Shown piece by piece: positions 48,921-57,791 of a stretch of 64,000 nucleotides of DNA (its first letter is position 1; each line of letters begins with the position of its first letter). Below the pieces are notes generated by a model. The model was given only the letters and a program-made list of their open reading frames with translations, made no database searches and had not been told where the DNA came from. The position numbers and the translations under genes were made by a program. This stretch comes from Arthrobacter horti (GTDB taxonomy: Bacteria; Actinomycetota; Actinomycetes; Actinomycetales; Micrococcaceae), in contig NZ_JAVALS010000002.1 of assembly GCF_030731045.1 (NCBI RefSeq), positions 62,001-126,000 of the forward strand, written 5' to 3'.

Positions 48921-50570
48921 ATGACTCAGAAGGCCGGCCAGGGGATGCCGCTCAGGGATTACCGTATTCATCGTTATGTCAACGCCTTCTGCCCGCGGTG
49001 CCACGAGGAGAAACCGGACCAGCCGCTCTCCGAGGTGCACAGGCTCTCCGGCTGGCTCGCGGTCAAGGACGGCGAGGTGTGGCTGGAACGCGGCTGTCCG
49101 GACCACGGCCTGGTCAGCACCCTCTATGACGAATCCGCCGAACTCCTGAGCTACCTGGAGCAGTGGACGGCTCCCACCAAGGTCCACACCCCGGATGTGC
49201 GCGGCAACTTCAAACCCGTCCCGTCCGCCTATGAGGACGGCCTCCCGGAGATGCAGACCCAGCACACCTGCATCCTGCTGGAGGACATCACGGACCACTG
49301 CAATCTCCGCTGCCCCACCTGCTTCGCCGAGTCCGGGCCGGCGGCATCCGCCGTCGCGCCCCTGTCCGAGGTGCTCGCCTCCGTGGACGCCCGGCTGGCG
49401 CGGGAGAACGGCCGCATCGACGTTCTCATGCTCAGCGGCGGCGAACCGACGCTCTACCCGTGGCTGGAGCAGCTCCTGGAGCACCTCGTCGCCCGCCCCA
49501 TCGTCCGCATCCTCATCAACTCCAACGGCCTGCGCATCGCCCAGGACGACGCGTTCGTGGAGGTCCTGCGCAAGCACCGCCAGCGGGTGGAGGTCTACCT
49601 GCAGTACGACGGCGAGTCGGCCGAAGCGTCCGCCTTCCACCGGGGCGCGGACATCCGGCGCTTCAAGCAGCGCGCCGTAGAACGCCTCTCCGCAGCGGGT
49701 GTCTTCACCACCCTCACCATGACGGCGGCCCTGGGCGTGAACGACGGCGAGATCGGCGCGGTGATCGAACGCGCCATGGCCACGCCGTACATCGGCGGGG
49801 TCACCATCCAGCCCGTGTTCGGCTCCGGGCGCTCCGCAGGGATCGACCCGGAACGGCGCCTCACCCATACGGGCGTCCTGTCCCGGCTGGAGGGTCAGAC
49901 CGGCGGCAAGATCTCCTGGAAGGACCTCACCGCTCTGCCGTGCAGCCACCCGCACTGCTGCTCCGTGGGGTATTTCCTCAAGGACGACACCGGGGACTGG
50001 AAGTCGCTCGTGGGGCTCATCGGCCACGAGCGGCTCAAGGAGTTCCTGGACCTGAACCCGGATCTGCTGGCCAACCGCATCGCCGATTCGAACCTCAACA
50101 AGGCCATCCGGGACGTGGTCAAGAACTCCCTCCTGGACCTGCTGAGCGAGCAGTCCTCCCTGTCCCACCCCTCCATGACGGACATCTGGCGGGACATCTG
50201 CGTCAACTGCGATCTGGGCGTCGGCACCCTGGCCACCCTCGCCGCCTCGCGCCTGCCGGGGCAGCACCAGCGGATGCGGTCCATGCTCGCCGATCGCGTC
50301 CTGCGCGTGACTATCAAGCCGTTCATGGACATCAACACCATGATCGAGGAGCGCCTCACCCAGTGCTGCGTCCACGTGGCCACCGTGAACCAGGAGAGCG
50401 GCGGGCACCAGTGCGCCCCGTTCTGCGCCGTCCAGGCCTGGGCGCCGCTGGCGAAGTCACGGATCTCCACGGCCACGGGCGCCCGGGAAACCGGCACCCG
50501 GAAAACGGGCACCCGGGATGCGGGCCGCGAGGCCGGCCGCCGCGAACTGCCGCTGACGGTGAAGGGCTGA
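48921..50570 (+). CDS. Radical SAM enzyme of the Tes/MJ0619 type
   Basis: 549 residues from ATG 48921. The radical SAM cluster is C127-N-L-R-C131-P-T-C134 with the GGE motif LMLSGGEPTLYP. Further cysteines form three more groups: C24-P-R-C27 and GCPDHG near residue 60 (a rubredoxin-like N-terminal site), C341-S-H-P-H-C346-C, and a C-terminal set (C427, C430, C482, C483, C498, C502, the last within APFCAV). This layout, with LPCSHPHC and CC...PFCA, is that of the archaeal MJ0619/tetraether-synthase family, not of SPASM maturases. Members act on unactivated carbons, as in lipid chain coupling or methylation. The last 40 residues are a repetitive TGARETGTRKTGT tail. Confidence 0.82.
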   Translation: MTQKAGQGMPLRDYRIHRYVNAFCPRCHEEKPDQPLSEVHRLSGWLAVKDGEVWLERGCPDHGLVSTLYDESAELLSYLEQWTAPTKVHTPDVRGNFKPVPSAYEDGLPEMQTQHTCILLEDITDHCNLRCPTCFAESGPAASAVAPLSEVLASVDARLARENGRIDVLMLSGGEPTLYPWLEQLLEHLVARPIVRILINSNGLRIAQDDAFVEVLRKHRQRVEVYLQYDGESAEASAFHRGADIRRFKQRAVERLSAAGVFTTLTMTAALGVNDGEIGAVIERAMATPYIGGVTIQPVFGSGRSAGIDPERRLTHTGVLSRLEGQTGGKISWKDLTALPCSHPHCCSVGYFLKDDTGDWKSLVGLIGHERLKEFLDLNPDLLANRIADSNLNKAIRDVVKNSLLDLLSEQSSLSHPSMTDIWRDICVNCDLGVGTLATLAASRLPGQHQRMRSMLADRVLRVTIKPFMDINTMIEERLTQCCVHVATVNQESGGHQCAPFCAVQAWAPLAKSRISTATGARETGTRKTGTRDAGREAGRRELPLTVKG

Positions 50571-50575
50571 GGGAC

Positions 50576-50902
50576 ATGACGCCGGGGGAGGGGGAGGGTT
50601 TGCCGCTCAACCAGTACGACCAGAGCGTCGGCGACCCTGCGCCCCCGTTCGATCCGCTGCGGCTCTGCGTCTTCACCACCGTGGCGCTGCTCGCCTGGGT
50701 GTTCGGCCCGGTGGCGGTGCTGGCCTTCGCTGTGATCGGCATCCTCGGCTATGCCAGGGCGCGCCGGGGCGGTCTGCTGCGTTCCAAATGCAAGCTGGGC
50801 GACACCCGGCTGGTCATCGCCTATCTGTCCCTGGTGGCCCTCGCCGCCGCAGCGGCTCTGGTGTTCTGGGTGCTCCGCCTGTTGCCCGGGTCCGGGGGCT
50901 GA
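50576..50902 (+). CDS. Small two-helix membrane protein
   Basis: 108 residues from ATG 50576, five bases after the radical SAM stop, with GAGGGAC as ribosome binding site. Residues about 30-58 (LCVFTTVALLAWVFGPVAVLAFAVIGILG region) and 78-102 (LVIAYLSLVALAAAAALVFWVLRLL) are membrane helices joined by a basic loop (RARRGGLLRSKCKLGD). I do not recognise a family. Tight spacing to the genes on both sides suggests it acts with the radical SAM and Lgt-like proteins, perhaps as a membrane docking subunit. Confidence 0.75.
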   Translation: MTPGEGEGLPLNQYDQSVGDPAPPFDPLRLCVFTTVALLAWVFGPVAVLAFAVIGILGYARARRGGLLRSKCKLGDTRLVIAYLSLVALAAAAALVFWVLRLLPGSGG

Positions 50903-50905
50903 ACC

Positions 50906-51709
50906 GTGTTCCCCACACTGCAGGACCTCCTGGGCTTCGGGCCGGCGCTGGACACCCATTCGGTGTTCGTGGCCCTGGGCGTATTCGCGGCGCTCGCGGT
51001 GTTCTTCTCCGAGGCGAAACGCCGCGGCTTCGACGAGGACAGGATCATCTACGTGGTGCTCGGAGCCCTGGCCGGCGGCGCCGTGTTCATGCGCCTGGGC
51101 ACCTGGGCGCAGCACCTGGACCCGAGCCGGAACCTGAGCCTGGTGGAGCAGCTGGCCCACGGTAACGCCTCCATCCTGAGCGGTCTGGTGGGCGCCTGGC
51201 TGGGCGCCCATGTGGCAAAGAAGGTCATGCGGTACAAGGTCCGGACGGGGGACCTGTTCGCCCCGGCGCTGGCCCTCGGCATGGCGATCGGACGTTTCGG
51301 CTGTCTCTTCACCGAGAACCCCGGCAGCCCCACCGGGACGGGCTGGGGGATCGTCCTCAGCCCCGCCGCCGCGGCCCGCCTTCACGCCCCGGCGGGCGTG
51401 CCGCTGCATCCGAGCTTCGTGTACGAGATCGTCTTCCACGCCGTGGCGTTCGTGGTCCTGTGGACGTGGCTGCGGCACCGGGCCATGGCGCCGGGCGCCA
51501 CGTTCACGCTGTACCTCGGCGCGTACGCCGTCTTCCGCTTCCTGGTGGAGTTCGTCAGGGCCAACGACGTCGCGTGGCTGGGCATGAGCCGGCCGCAGCT
51601 GTTCCTGGCCGTCAGTATCCCGCTGCTGTTCGCACGGATCGCCTGGGAGGCGCGGCGTGGACGGTATTCCGCGCGACATGAACCGCACCTGGTGAAGGAG
51701 AACGCATGA
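50906..51709 (+). CDS. Lgt-like protein (prolipoprotein diacylglyceryl transferase family)
   Basis: 267 residues from GTG 50906, four bases after the preceding stop. Seven or so membrane helices. Family marks: ALGMAIGRFGCLFTENPGSPTG in place of the Lgt signature G-R-x-G-N-F-x-N, HPSFVYEIVFH for the Lgt H-P-x-x-x-Y-E block, and FRFLVEFVRAND for the conserved R-x-x-x-E-x-x-R. The first Lgt block (G-G-R-L-x-Y near helix 2) is changed to ALAGGAVFMRLG, so this is probably a paralogue rather than the housekeeping Lgt. Lgt moves diacylglycerol from phosphatidylglycerol to a protein thiol; the acceptor here is unknown. Confidence 0.8.
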   Translation: MFPTLQDLLGFGPALDTHSVFVALGVFAALAVFFSEAKRRGFDEDRIIYVVLGALAGGAVFMRLGTWAQHLDPSRNLSLVEQLAHGNASILSGLVGAWLGAHVAKKVMRYKVRTGDLFAPALALGMAIGRFGCLFTENPGSPTGTGWGIVLSPAAAARLHAPAGVPLHPSFVYEIVFHAVAFVVLWTWLRHRAMAPGATFTLYLGAYAVFRFLVEFVRANDVAWLGMSRPQLFLAVSIPLLFARIAWEARRGRYSARHEPHLVKENA

Positions 51710-52233
51710 GTCAGTACCCGGAGCAGCCCGAAGAGCAGGGCGAGCGGCCGGAACAGCCAGGGGTGCCGCAGCAGCCTCAGGTTCCACCGCCGCCGCAGTA
51801 TCCGCCCCAGTACGCGCCGCCGCAGTACACGCCGCCGCAGTACCCTCCAGCGCAGTACCCTCCGCAGTATCCGGGCCCGTCCCAGAATTACCCGCCCGGC
51901 CCGTATAAGCAGGGCCCGCCCATGCACCCGCCCACCCCCCTGTACCCGCAGCCAGGACCCAAGCCGATGGGCGGCGGCATCCCGGGCGGCTTGGGCGTCG
52001 GTTGTGGCCTGATCTTCCTGGCGTTCCTCGCCGCGCTCTATCTGAACGGCGTGAGTCACAGCCTTCTGGTGACCAATCTGCCGTCGATCGTGGCGTTTCT
52101 GATCGGAGGGGCGCTCATGCTGACTCCGCGCTGGAGACGGTTCGGCGCCGGGATCCTGATCATGGTGTGCATCTGCTGGATCGTCATCGTCGGCCCGTGC
52201 ACGTCGCTGATCCACGGCAGCGGCACGTTCTGA
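51706..52233 (+). CDS. Proline/tyrosine-rich membrane protein
   Basis: 175 residues; ATG overlaps the Lgt-like stop by 4 bp. Residues 1-85 are a cytoplasmic Pro/Gln/Tyr-rich tail with repeated P-P-Q-Y units (seen at both DNA and protein level) and PGP-PKP segments. Residues about 95-165 hold two to three hydrophobic helices (GLGVGCGLIFLAFLAALYL, SIVAFLIGGALMLTP, GAGILIMVCICWIVIVGPC). Such tails are common on actinobacterial membrane proteins and may be protein-binding. No family assigned. Last tightly linked member of the radical SAM operon. Confidence 0.8.
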   Translation: MSQYPEQPEEQGERPEQPGVPQQPQVPPPPQYPPQYAPPQYTPPQYPPAQYPPQYPGPSQNYPPGPYKQGPPMHPPTPLYPQPGPKPMGGGIPGGLGVGCGLIFLAFLAALYLNGVSHSLLVTNLPSIVAFLIGGALMLTPRWRRFGAGILIMVCICWIVIVGPCTSLIHGSGTF

Positions 52234-52250
52234 AAGCTACCCTTGTCCCT

Positions 52251-53114
52251 ATGAAGCAGGGTCGCAGCATACAGTCCGCACAGCCGGTGGAAGGCGTCTA
52301 CCAGGTGGACCAGGGCACCGCGGTGCTGGAGCGGGATCCGGATCTGGCCAACGGCTGGCTTCTGCGGCTGAACGGGGTGCAGAGCTCACATATCGACCTG
52401 GACGACCCGGGCCACCTGAGCTTCGAGTACATGCGCTGGATCGCGGCCCTCGTGGAGGACCGCTGGCCGGCCGGCACCACCGAGCGGGTCCGGCTTCTGC
52501 ACCTCGGCGGCGCCGCCTGCTCGCTGGCCCGCTACTTCCACCACACCCACCCGGAGTCCCGCCAAGTGGTGGTGGAGCTCGACGCCGCGCTGGCCGCCGT
52601 CGTGCGTGAATGGTTCGGTCTGCCGCGCGCCCCCTTCCTCCGCCTGAGGGTGGGGGAGGCCCGCGAGGTCACCGAGAGTCTCAGCCCCGCCAGCCGCGAC
52701 GTCATCATCCGGGACGTCTTCACCCAGGGCGGCACCCCGGCGCCCCTGACCACGCAGGAGTTCGCCGCGCATGCGGCCCGGGTCCTGGGGCCGGATGGCA
52801 TCTACATGGTCAACTGCGGCTCCGCCCCGGATCTCAGAGAGGCCAGGGAGGACGCCGCCGGCATCGCCTCCATCTTCCCGCACGTGGCTATCGTGGCCGA
52901 CGCCCCCATGCTCAAGGGCCGCCGCTACGGCAATGTCATCATCGCCGGCAGCCACCGTCCCTTCGAGGGCTCGGCCGCCATGGTGCGGACCCTCCTGGGC
53001 GGGGCGGTCCCCGCCCGCTATCTGAACGACGACGAGGTCCGCGAGTTCATCCGCGGCGCGCAGCCTCGCCATGACCCGGCACCCGTGCCAGGAAGTGCGG
53101 TGACGGCGTCATGA
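52251..53114 (+). CDS. Spermidine-synthase-fold methyltransferase-like protein
   Basis: 287 residues from ATG 52251; the open frame before it is a shadow. GTAVLERDPDLANGWLLRLNGVQSSHIDLDDPGHLSFEYMRWIAALVED is the N-terminal beta domain and substrate gate of the SpeE family; VRLLHLGGAACSLARYF is the SAM/decarboxy-SAM loop, VVVELDAALAAVVREWFGLP the ribose-binding acidic residue, and DVIIRDVFTQGGTPAPLTTQEF the catalytic segment. Actinobacteria have many such proteins without polyamine synthesis activity. It lies 17 bp after the Pro-rich protein gene and overlaps the IclR gene by 4 bp, so it bridges two functional groups. Confidence 0.85.
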   Translation: MKQGRSIQSAQPVEGVYQVDQGTAVLERDPDLANGWLLRLNGVQSSHIDLDDPGHLSFEYMRWIAALVEDRWPAGTTERVRLLHLGGAACSLARYFHHTHPESRQVVVELDAALAAVVREWFGLPRAPFLRLRVGEAREVTESLSPASRDVIIRDVFTQGGTPAPLTTQEFAAHAARVLGPDGIYMVNCGSAPDLREAREDAAGIASIFPHVAIVADAPMLKGRRYGNVIIAGSHRPFEGSAAMVRTLLGGAVPARYLNDDEVREFIRGAQPRHDPAPVPGSAVTAS

Positions 53115-53902
53115 GCATCCCGGGCCCCAAGTCCAAGGTCCCCGCGGCGGACAACACCCTGCGGATCCTCAAGCTGCTCAGCTCGCGGCGTGGCCCGCAG
53201 CCGGCCAGCGCCATCGCCACCGCCCTGGACCTCCCGCGCTCCACCGTGTACCAGCTGCTGGTGGTGCTGGAGGATCACGGCCTGGTCATGCACCTGAAGG
53301 AGGAGAAGCGCTACGGCCTCGGCCTGGGCGCCTTCGAGCTCAGCAGCGCGTACAGCCGCCAGGAACCCATCTCCCGCCTGGGCCGCCCCCTGCTCGCGGC
53401 CCTGGTCGACGTCCTGGGGGAGAGCGCCCACCTCGCCGTCCTCCACGGACGCGACGTCCTCTACATCGTGGAGGAGCGGGCCAAGGGCCGTCCGTCGCTC
53501 GTGACCGACGTCGGCGTCCGCCTGCCCTCGCACCTGACCGCCAGCGGCCGCGCCATCCTCGCCGCGCTGCCGAAAGCTCAGGTCAGAGCCCTGTACCCGA
53601 ACTCCGCGGCCTTCGTCACCCGTACCGAATCCACCGGCGGGATCACCGGCTACGCGGCGCTCTCCCGCCACCTGGACGACGTCCGCAGCCGAGGTTTCGC
53701 CATGGAGAACGGGGAGATCACGCCGGGATTCGGCTCGGTGGCCGCCGCCGTGAAGGACCACCTCGGCTGGCCCACCGCGGCCATCGCGGTGACGTTCATC
53801 GAAGACCGCATCCCGCGCGAGGAATGGCCGGCCCTCGCGGCCCGCATCCAGAAGGTCGCGGACGAACTGACCACGCGGCTCTACGGCCGCGCCAAGGGGT
53901 GA
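53111..53902 (+). CDS. IclR-family transcriptional regulator, candidate HutR
   Basis: 263 residues, starting in a 4-bp overlap with the preceding gene. Winged helix: AADNTLRILKLLSSRRGPQPASAIATALDLPRSTVYQLLVVLEDHGLVMHLKEEKRYGLGLGAFEL. The effector domain has GESAHLAVLHGRDVLYIVEER, LPSHLTASGRAILAALP and RGFAMENGEITPGFGSVAAAVKDH, the IclR core. It precedes ribokinase and nucleoside hydrolase genes and then hutU. Three operators of the type known for the IclR regulator HutR in corynebacteria lie at hutU and hutG, so histidine control is the more likely role, with nucleoside control as the alternative. Confidence 0.9.
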   Translation: MSIPGPKSKVPAADNTLRILKLLSSRRGPQPASAIATALDLPRSTVYQLLVVLEDHGLVMHLKEEKRYGLGLGAFELSSAYSRQEPISRLGRPLLAALVDVLGESAHLAVLHGRDVLYIVEERAKGRPSLVTDVGVRLPSHLTASGRAILAALPKAQVRALYPNSAAFVTRTESTGGITGYAALSRHLDDVRSRGFAMENGEITPGFGSVAAAVKDHLGWPTAAIAVTFIEDRIPREEWPALAARIQKVADELTTRLYGRAKG

Positions 53903-53907
53903 ATGCA

Positions 53908-54858
53908 ATGAACCATGTCGTCGTCGTCGGTTCCCTCAACGCGGACCTGACCCTCTACGCCGAGCGCATGCCGCTCCCCGGCGAGACCGTGCTGGGCACC
54001 GATTTCGTGATCCAGCCGGGCGGGAAGAGCGCCAACCAGGCGGTGGCCGCCGCCCGCCTCGGCGCCGACGTCCGTCTCATCGGTGCTGTGGGCGACGACG
54101 CGAACGGTGCCATGCTGCTCGCCTCGGCCGCCGACGCCGGGGTGGACGCCGCCGCGGTGCGCCGCATCGACGGCGTGCCCACTGGCGTCGCGGGCATCAC
54201 CGTGGACGCCCACGGCGAGAACAGCATCGTGATCGTGGCGGGCGCCAACGGCGAGCTGTCGCCGCGGGACGTGGAGGCCTCCTCCTCGCTGTTCGACGGC
54301 GCCGCAGCGGTGTGCCTCTGCCTGGAGGTCTCCCAGGAGACCGTCCTCGCGGCCGCCCGCGCGGGCCGCGCCGCCGGGGCCACCGTCATCCTGAACCTGT
54401 CCCCGTTCGCGCCCATTCCCGCGGACCTGGCTGAGGTCACCGACATCCTCCTGGTCAACGCCCACGAGGCCGGGCAGTTGCTCGGCCGCAGGGCGCCCGC
54501 CGCCGACGGAGAGGACTGGGACGCCGTCTCCGCGGCGTTCGCTCAGGCAGGCTTCGCCCGGGTCCTGGTCACGCTCGGCGCCCAGGGTGTGGCGGTGCTC
54601 GACGGCGCGGACTCGGGCGCCGTGGCGATCGAACGCATCCCGGCCACCCGGATCGAACCCGTGGACACCACAGGCTCCGGCGACGCCTTCACGGGAGCCC
54701 TCGCCACGCGCCTCGCCGCAGGCGACAGCCTCTCCGACGCCGCGCGCTACGCCTCGGTGGCCGCAGCATACGCAGCCACCGGCCGCGGCGCGCAGGCGTC
54801 CTACGGGACTGACGCCGACGTCGTCGCGCTCCGGGCCCAGTCAAGCCGGACCCGCTGA
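53908..54858 (+). CDS. rbsK: Ribokinase (PfkB family)
   Basis: 316 residues from ATG 53908 with AAGGGG 8 nt upstream. VVVGSLNADLTLYAERMPLPGETVLG, QPGGKSANQAVAAARLGADVRLIGAVGDD and the C-terminal signature VDTTGSGDAFTGALATRLAAG with the catalytic Asp define ribokinase. It phosphorylates D-ribose, which the following nucleoside hydrolase would release. Six bases after the IclR stop and 25 bp before the hydrolase: a nucleoside salvage unit. No transporter is linked. Confidence 0.92.
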   Translation: MNHVVVVGSLNADLTLYAERMPLPGETVLGTDFVIQPGGKSANQAVAAARLGADVRLIGAVGDDANGAMLLASAADAGVDAAAVRRIDGVPTGVAGITVDAHGENSIVIVAGANGELSPRDVEASSSLFDGAAAVCLCLEVSQETVLAAARAGRAAGATVILNLSPFAPIPADLAEVTDILLVNAHEAGQLLGRRAPAADGEDWDAVSAAFAQAGFARVLVTLGAQGVAVLDGADSGAVAIERIPATRIEPVDTTGSGDAFTGALATRLAAGDSLSDAARYASVAAAYAATGRGAQASYGTDADVVALRAQSSRTR

Positions 54859-54883
54859 CCGCACCCCACCCGAAAGGCCCCGC

Positions 54884-55840
54884 ATGGACACCATCCCCGT
54901 CTACCTCGACTGCGACACCGGGATCGACGACGCGCTGGCGATCGCCCACCTGCTCGCCTCGCCCCGTGCGGAGCTGCTCGGAGTGGGCACGGTCAGCGGG
55001 AACAGCGACGCCGCGCAGTGCGCCCGCAACACGCTGGACCTTCTGGCGCTGGCCGGGCGGCCGGACATCCCCGTGGCGGTGGGGAACCACGACTTCCAGG
55101 CCGCGCCCTACGGCGGAGGATCCCCGCATGTGCACGGCGACAACGGCATGGGTGGGCTTGAGCTGCCCCGGGCTCCGCGTGAACCGGAGACGGAGAGCGC
55201 CGCCCAGATGCTGGTGCGGCTGGCCCGCGAGCACCGGGGCCGGCTGCACGTGATCGCCGTGGCACCCCTGACCAATCTGGCCGAGGCGCTCCGGCTGGAG
55301 CCGCGGCTGCCGGAGCTGGTGGCCCACGTGACCATCATGGGCGGCGCCGCGCTGGCGCCCGGCAACCTCACCCCGGCCGCGGAGGCCAACATCTTCCACG
55401 ATCCCGAGGCCGCCGCGGATGTCCTCGCCGCGCCGTGGGAGCTGACCCTGGTGCCGCTGGATGTGACCATGACGGAGGTCATGGAGGAGGAGCACCGGCT
55501 GCGCCTGCTGAACTCCGGGAAGCCTCTTCCGGAGGCTCTCGGGCGGATGCTGGAGTACTACTTCGAGTTCTACCGGGGCATCTTCGGCCGGCCGTGCTCC
55601 GCCATGCATGACCCGCTCGCCGCCGCCATCGCCCTGGGTGAGGTGACGGTGACCCGGGCCCCGGTGGTGCGCGCCGCCGTCGAGACCGGGCACGGCCCCG
55701 CACGCGGTGCCACGGTGTGCGATCTGCGGGGGATCTACCGCGGTTCCGGCGACCAGGATGGGGCTCATTGCCGCGTGGTCCTGGAAGCAGAGCCGGGGTT
55801 CCCGGACTTCCTGGTGGACGGTCTGCTCCGGGCGTTCTGA
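54884..55840 (+). CDS. Inosine-uridine preferring nucleoside hydrolase
   Basis: 318 residues from ATG 54884 (GAAAGG 9 nt upstream). The calcium site is PVYLDCDTGIDDALAIAHLLASP, the DxDxxxDD motif of the family; further features are GNSDAAQCARNTLDLLALAG, HVHGDNGMGG, VIAVAPLTNLAEALR, HVTIMGGA, AEANIFHDPEAA and the second metal Asp in AMHDPLAAA. It cleaves nucleosides to ribose and base; base preference is not evident. Downstream partner of ribokinase. Confidence 0.93.
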   Translation: MDTIPVYLDCDTGIDDALAIAHLLASPRAELLGVGTVSGNSDAAQCARNTLDLLALAGRPDIPVAVGNHDFQAAPYGGGSPHVHGDNGMGGLELPRAPREPETESAAQMLVRLAREHRGRLHVIAVAPLTNLAEALRLEPRLPELVAHVTIMGGAALAPGNLTPAAEANIFHDPEAAADVLAAPWELTLVPLDVTMTEVMEEEHRLRLLNSGKPLPEALGRMLEYYFEFYRGIFGRPCSAMHDPLAAAIALGEVTVTRAPVVRAAVETGHGPARGATVCDLRGIYRGSGDQDGAHCRVVLEAEPGFPDFLVDGLLRAF

Positions 55841-55854
55841 GGCCCGCGGACTGC

Positions 55855-55870
55855 CGTGACATGGCTCACA
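55855..55870. promoter_or_regulatory. CRP/GlxR-like site upstream of hutU
   Basis: CGTGA-CATGGC-TCACA, one mismatch from TGTGA-N6-TCACA. It lies 20 bp upstream of the first HutR-like operator. The same half-site deviation occurs in the fru operon site read on the minus strand. Confidence 0.55.
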
Positions 55871-55889
55871 ATGACCTTTTGCGGGTCAT

Positions 55890-55905
55890 GTCCGGTATCC
55901 CGGAC
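55890..55905 (+). promoter_or_regulatory. HutR-like operator 1 upstream of hutU
   Basis: GTCCGG-TATC-CCGGAC, perfect 6-bp arms. Its core TCCGGTATCCCGGA is close to the 14-bp TCTGwwATwCCAGA motif I recall for corynebacterial HutR. Confidence 0.65.
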
Positions 55906-55908
55906 GTG

Positions 55909-55930
55909 CTTGTCTGGAATCCCGGACAAG
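55909..55930 (+). promoter_or_regulatory. HutR-like operator 2 upstream of hutU
   Basis: CTTGTCTGG-AATC-CCGGACAAG, 9-bp arms with one G-T pair. The 16-bp core GTCTGGAATCCCGGAC starts exactly 22 bp after the core of operator 1, i.e. on the same helix face two turns away. Confidence 0.68.
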
Positions 55931-56063
55931 ACACCGTGAAAGCCTCTCGTGACAAGCCTGAAAGTGCGGTGTAGTTGTAGGGAAGCACAGCGCAGGACTC
56001 GGAGGGCAAGGACGCCGCCGAAGGGAATGCGCACCGAAATCCCCACGCTCACGAGGAGTCACC

Positions 56064-57779
56064 ATGGCACCCGCCGATTTCATCACCGGAACCCGCCCGG
56101 TCAAGGCACCCCGCGGTACCGAACTGTCCGCCAAGAGCTGGCAGACCGAGGCGCCCCTGCGCATGCTCATGAACAACCTGGACCCCGAGGTCGCCGAGCA
56201 CCCCGAGGACCTGGTCGTCTACGGCGGCACCGGCCGCGCCGCCCGTTCCTGGAAGGCGTTCGACGCCATCTCCGACACCCTGAAGGACATGGAGGAGGAC
56301 GAGACCCTCCTGGTTCAGTCCGGCAAGCCGGTGGGCGTGTTCCGCACCAACAAGTGGGCCCCGCGCGTGCTCATCGCCAACTCCAACCTGGTGGGCGACT
56401 GGGCCACCTGGCCCGAGTTCCGCCGCCTCGAGGCCGAGGGCCTCATGATGTACGGCCAGATGACCGCCGGTTCCTGGATCTACATCGGTACCCAGGGCAT
56501 CCTCCAGGGCACCTACGAGACCTTCGCCGCCGTCGGCAACAAGCTCCAGGCTGAAGGCCGCATGGCTCCCAGCACCGGTGAAGAGGGCCCGCTGGCCGGC
56601 ACCCTGACCCTCACCGGTGGCTGCGGCGGCATGGGCGGCGCTCAGCCGCTCGCCGTGACCCTGAACGACGGTGCCTGCCTGATCGTCGACGTCGACGAGA
56701 CCCGTCTGCGCCGCCGCGTCGGCAAGCGCTACCTCGACGAGGTGGAGACCGATCTGGACGCCGCGATCGCCAAGGTGAACAAGGCCAAGGAAGAGCGCCG
56801 CGGCTGGTCCGTGGGTTACGTCGGCAACGCCGCCGAGGTCTTCCCGGAACTGCTCCGCCGCCACAAGGCCGGCGAGCTGACCATCGACGTCGTCACCGAC
56901 CAGACCTCCGCTCATGACCCGCTGTCCTACCTGCCCGAGGGCATCTCCATGGACGAGTGGAAGCGCGAGGCTGAGGGCGATCCCGAGGGCTTCACCAAGA
57001 AGGCCCAGGTCTCCATGGCCCGCCACGTCCAGGCGATGGTCGAGTTCCAGGATGCCGGCGCCGAGGTCTTCGACTACGGCAACTCCATCCGCGACGAGGC
57101 CCGCAAGGGTGGCTACGAGCGCGCCTTCTCCTTCCCCGGCTTCGTCCCGGCCTACATCCGCCCGCTCTTCTGCGAGGGCCTCGGCCCGTTCCGCTGGGTG
57201 GCCCTCTCCGGTGATCCCGAGGACATCCGCGTCACCGACGAGGCCATCAAGGAGCTCTTCCCGGAGAACAAGCACCTCCACAAGTGGATCGACGCCGCTC
57301 AGGAGCGCGTGGAGTTCGAAGGCCTCCCGGCCCGCATCTGCTGGCTCGGCTACGGCGAGCGCCACCAGGCCGGCCTGCTCTTCAACAAGCTGGTCGCCGA
57401 GGGCAAGGTCAAGGCCCCGATCGTCATCGGCCGTGACCACCTCGACTCCGGCTCCGTGGCCTCCCCGTACCGCGAGACCGAAGCCATGAAGGACGGCTCC
57501 GACGCCATCGCCGACTGGCCGCTGCTGAACGCCCTGACGGCCGCCTCCTCCGGCGCCACCTGGGTCTCCATCCACCACGGTGGTGGCGTGGGCATCGGCC
57601 GTTCCATCCACACGGGCCAGGTCTCCGTGGCCGACGGCACCGAGCTGGCCGCCGCCAAGCTGACCGCCCTCCTCACCAACGATCCGGGCATGGGCGTCAT
57701 CCGCCACGTCGACGCCGGCTACGAGCGCGCCATCGAGGTCGCCGCCGAGCGTGGCGTCCGCATCCCGATGCAGGGCTAA
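56064..57779 (+). CDS. hutU: Urocanate hydratase
   Basis: 571 residues, normal length. [16 protein letters not shown], the NAD+-binding [21 protein letters not shown], the active-site region [21 protein letters not shown] with its catalytic Cys, and [19 protein letters not shown] are all urocanase hallmarks. It converts urocanate to imidazolone-propionate, the second step of histidine breakdown. GAGGAGTC ribosome binding site 5 nt before the ATG. It leads the hutU-hutH transcript; a long hairpin follows its stop. hutI, the next enzyme, is not in the window. Confidence 0.97.
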   Translation: MAPADFITGTRPVKAPRGTELSAKSWQTEAPLRMLMNNLDPEVAEHPEDLVVYGGTGRAARSWKAFDAISDTLKDMEEDETLLVQSGKPVGVFRTNKWAPRVLIANSNLVGDWATWPEFRRLEAEGLMMYGQMTAGSWIYIGTQGILQGTYETFAAVGNKLQAEGRMAPSTGEEGPLAGTLTLTGGCGGMGGAQPLAVTLNDGACLIVDVDETRLRRRVGKRYLDEVETDLDAAIAKVNKAKEERRGWSVGYVGNAAEVFPELLRRHKAGELTIDVVTDQTSAHDPLSYLPEGISMDEWKREAEGDPEGFTKKAQVSMARHVQAMVEFQDAGAEVFDYGNSIRDEARKGGYERAFSFPGFVPAYIRPLFCEGLGPFRWVALSGDPEDIRVTDEAIKELFPENKHLHKWIDAAQERVEFEGLPARICWLGYGERHQAGLLFNKLVAEGKVKAPIVIGRDHLDSGSVASPYRETEAMKDGSDAIADWPLLNALTAASSGATWVSIHHGGGVGIGRSIHTGQVSVADGTELAAAKLTALLTNDPGMGVIRHVDAGYERAIEVAAERGVRIPMQG

Positions 57780-57791
57780 CACCCCATCCGT

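Noticed and set aside
48141-50408. Open frame of 755 codons antisense to the GNAT and radical SAM genes
   Set aside because: It would cross two well-supported plus-strand genes and shows only shadow composition.
51766-51900. Repetitive CCGCCGCAGTAC-type DNA suggesting a repeat array
   Set aside because: It encodes the P-P-Q-Y tail of the membrane protein in frame; the repetition is explained by the protein.
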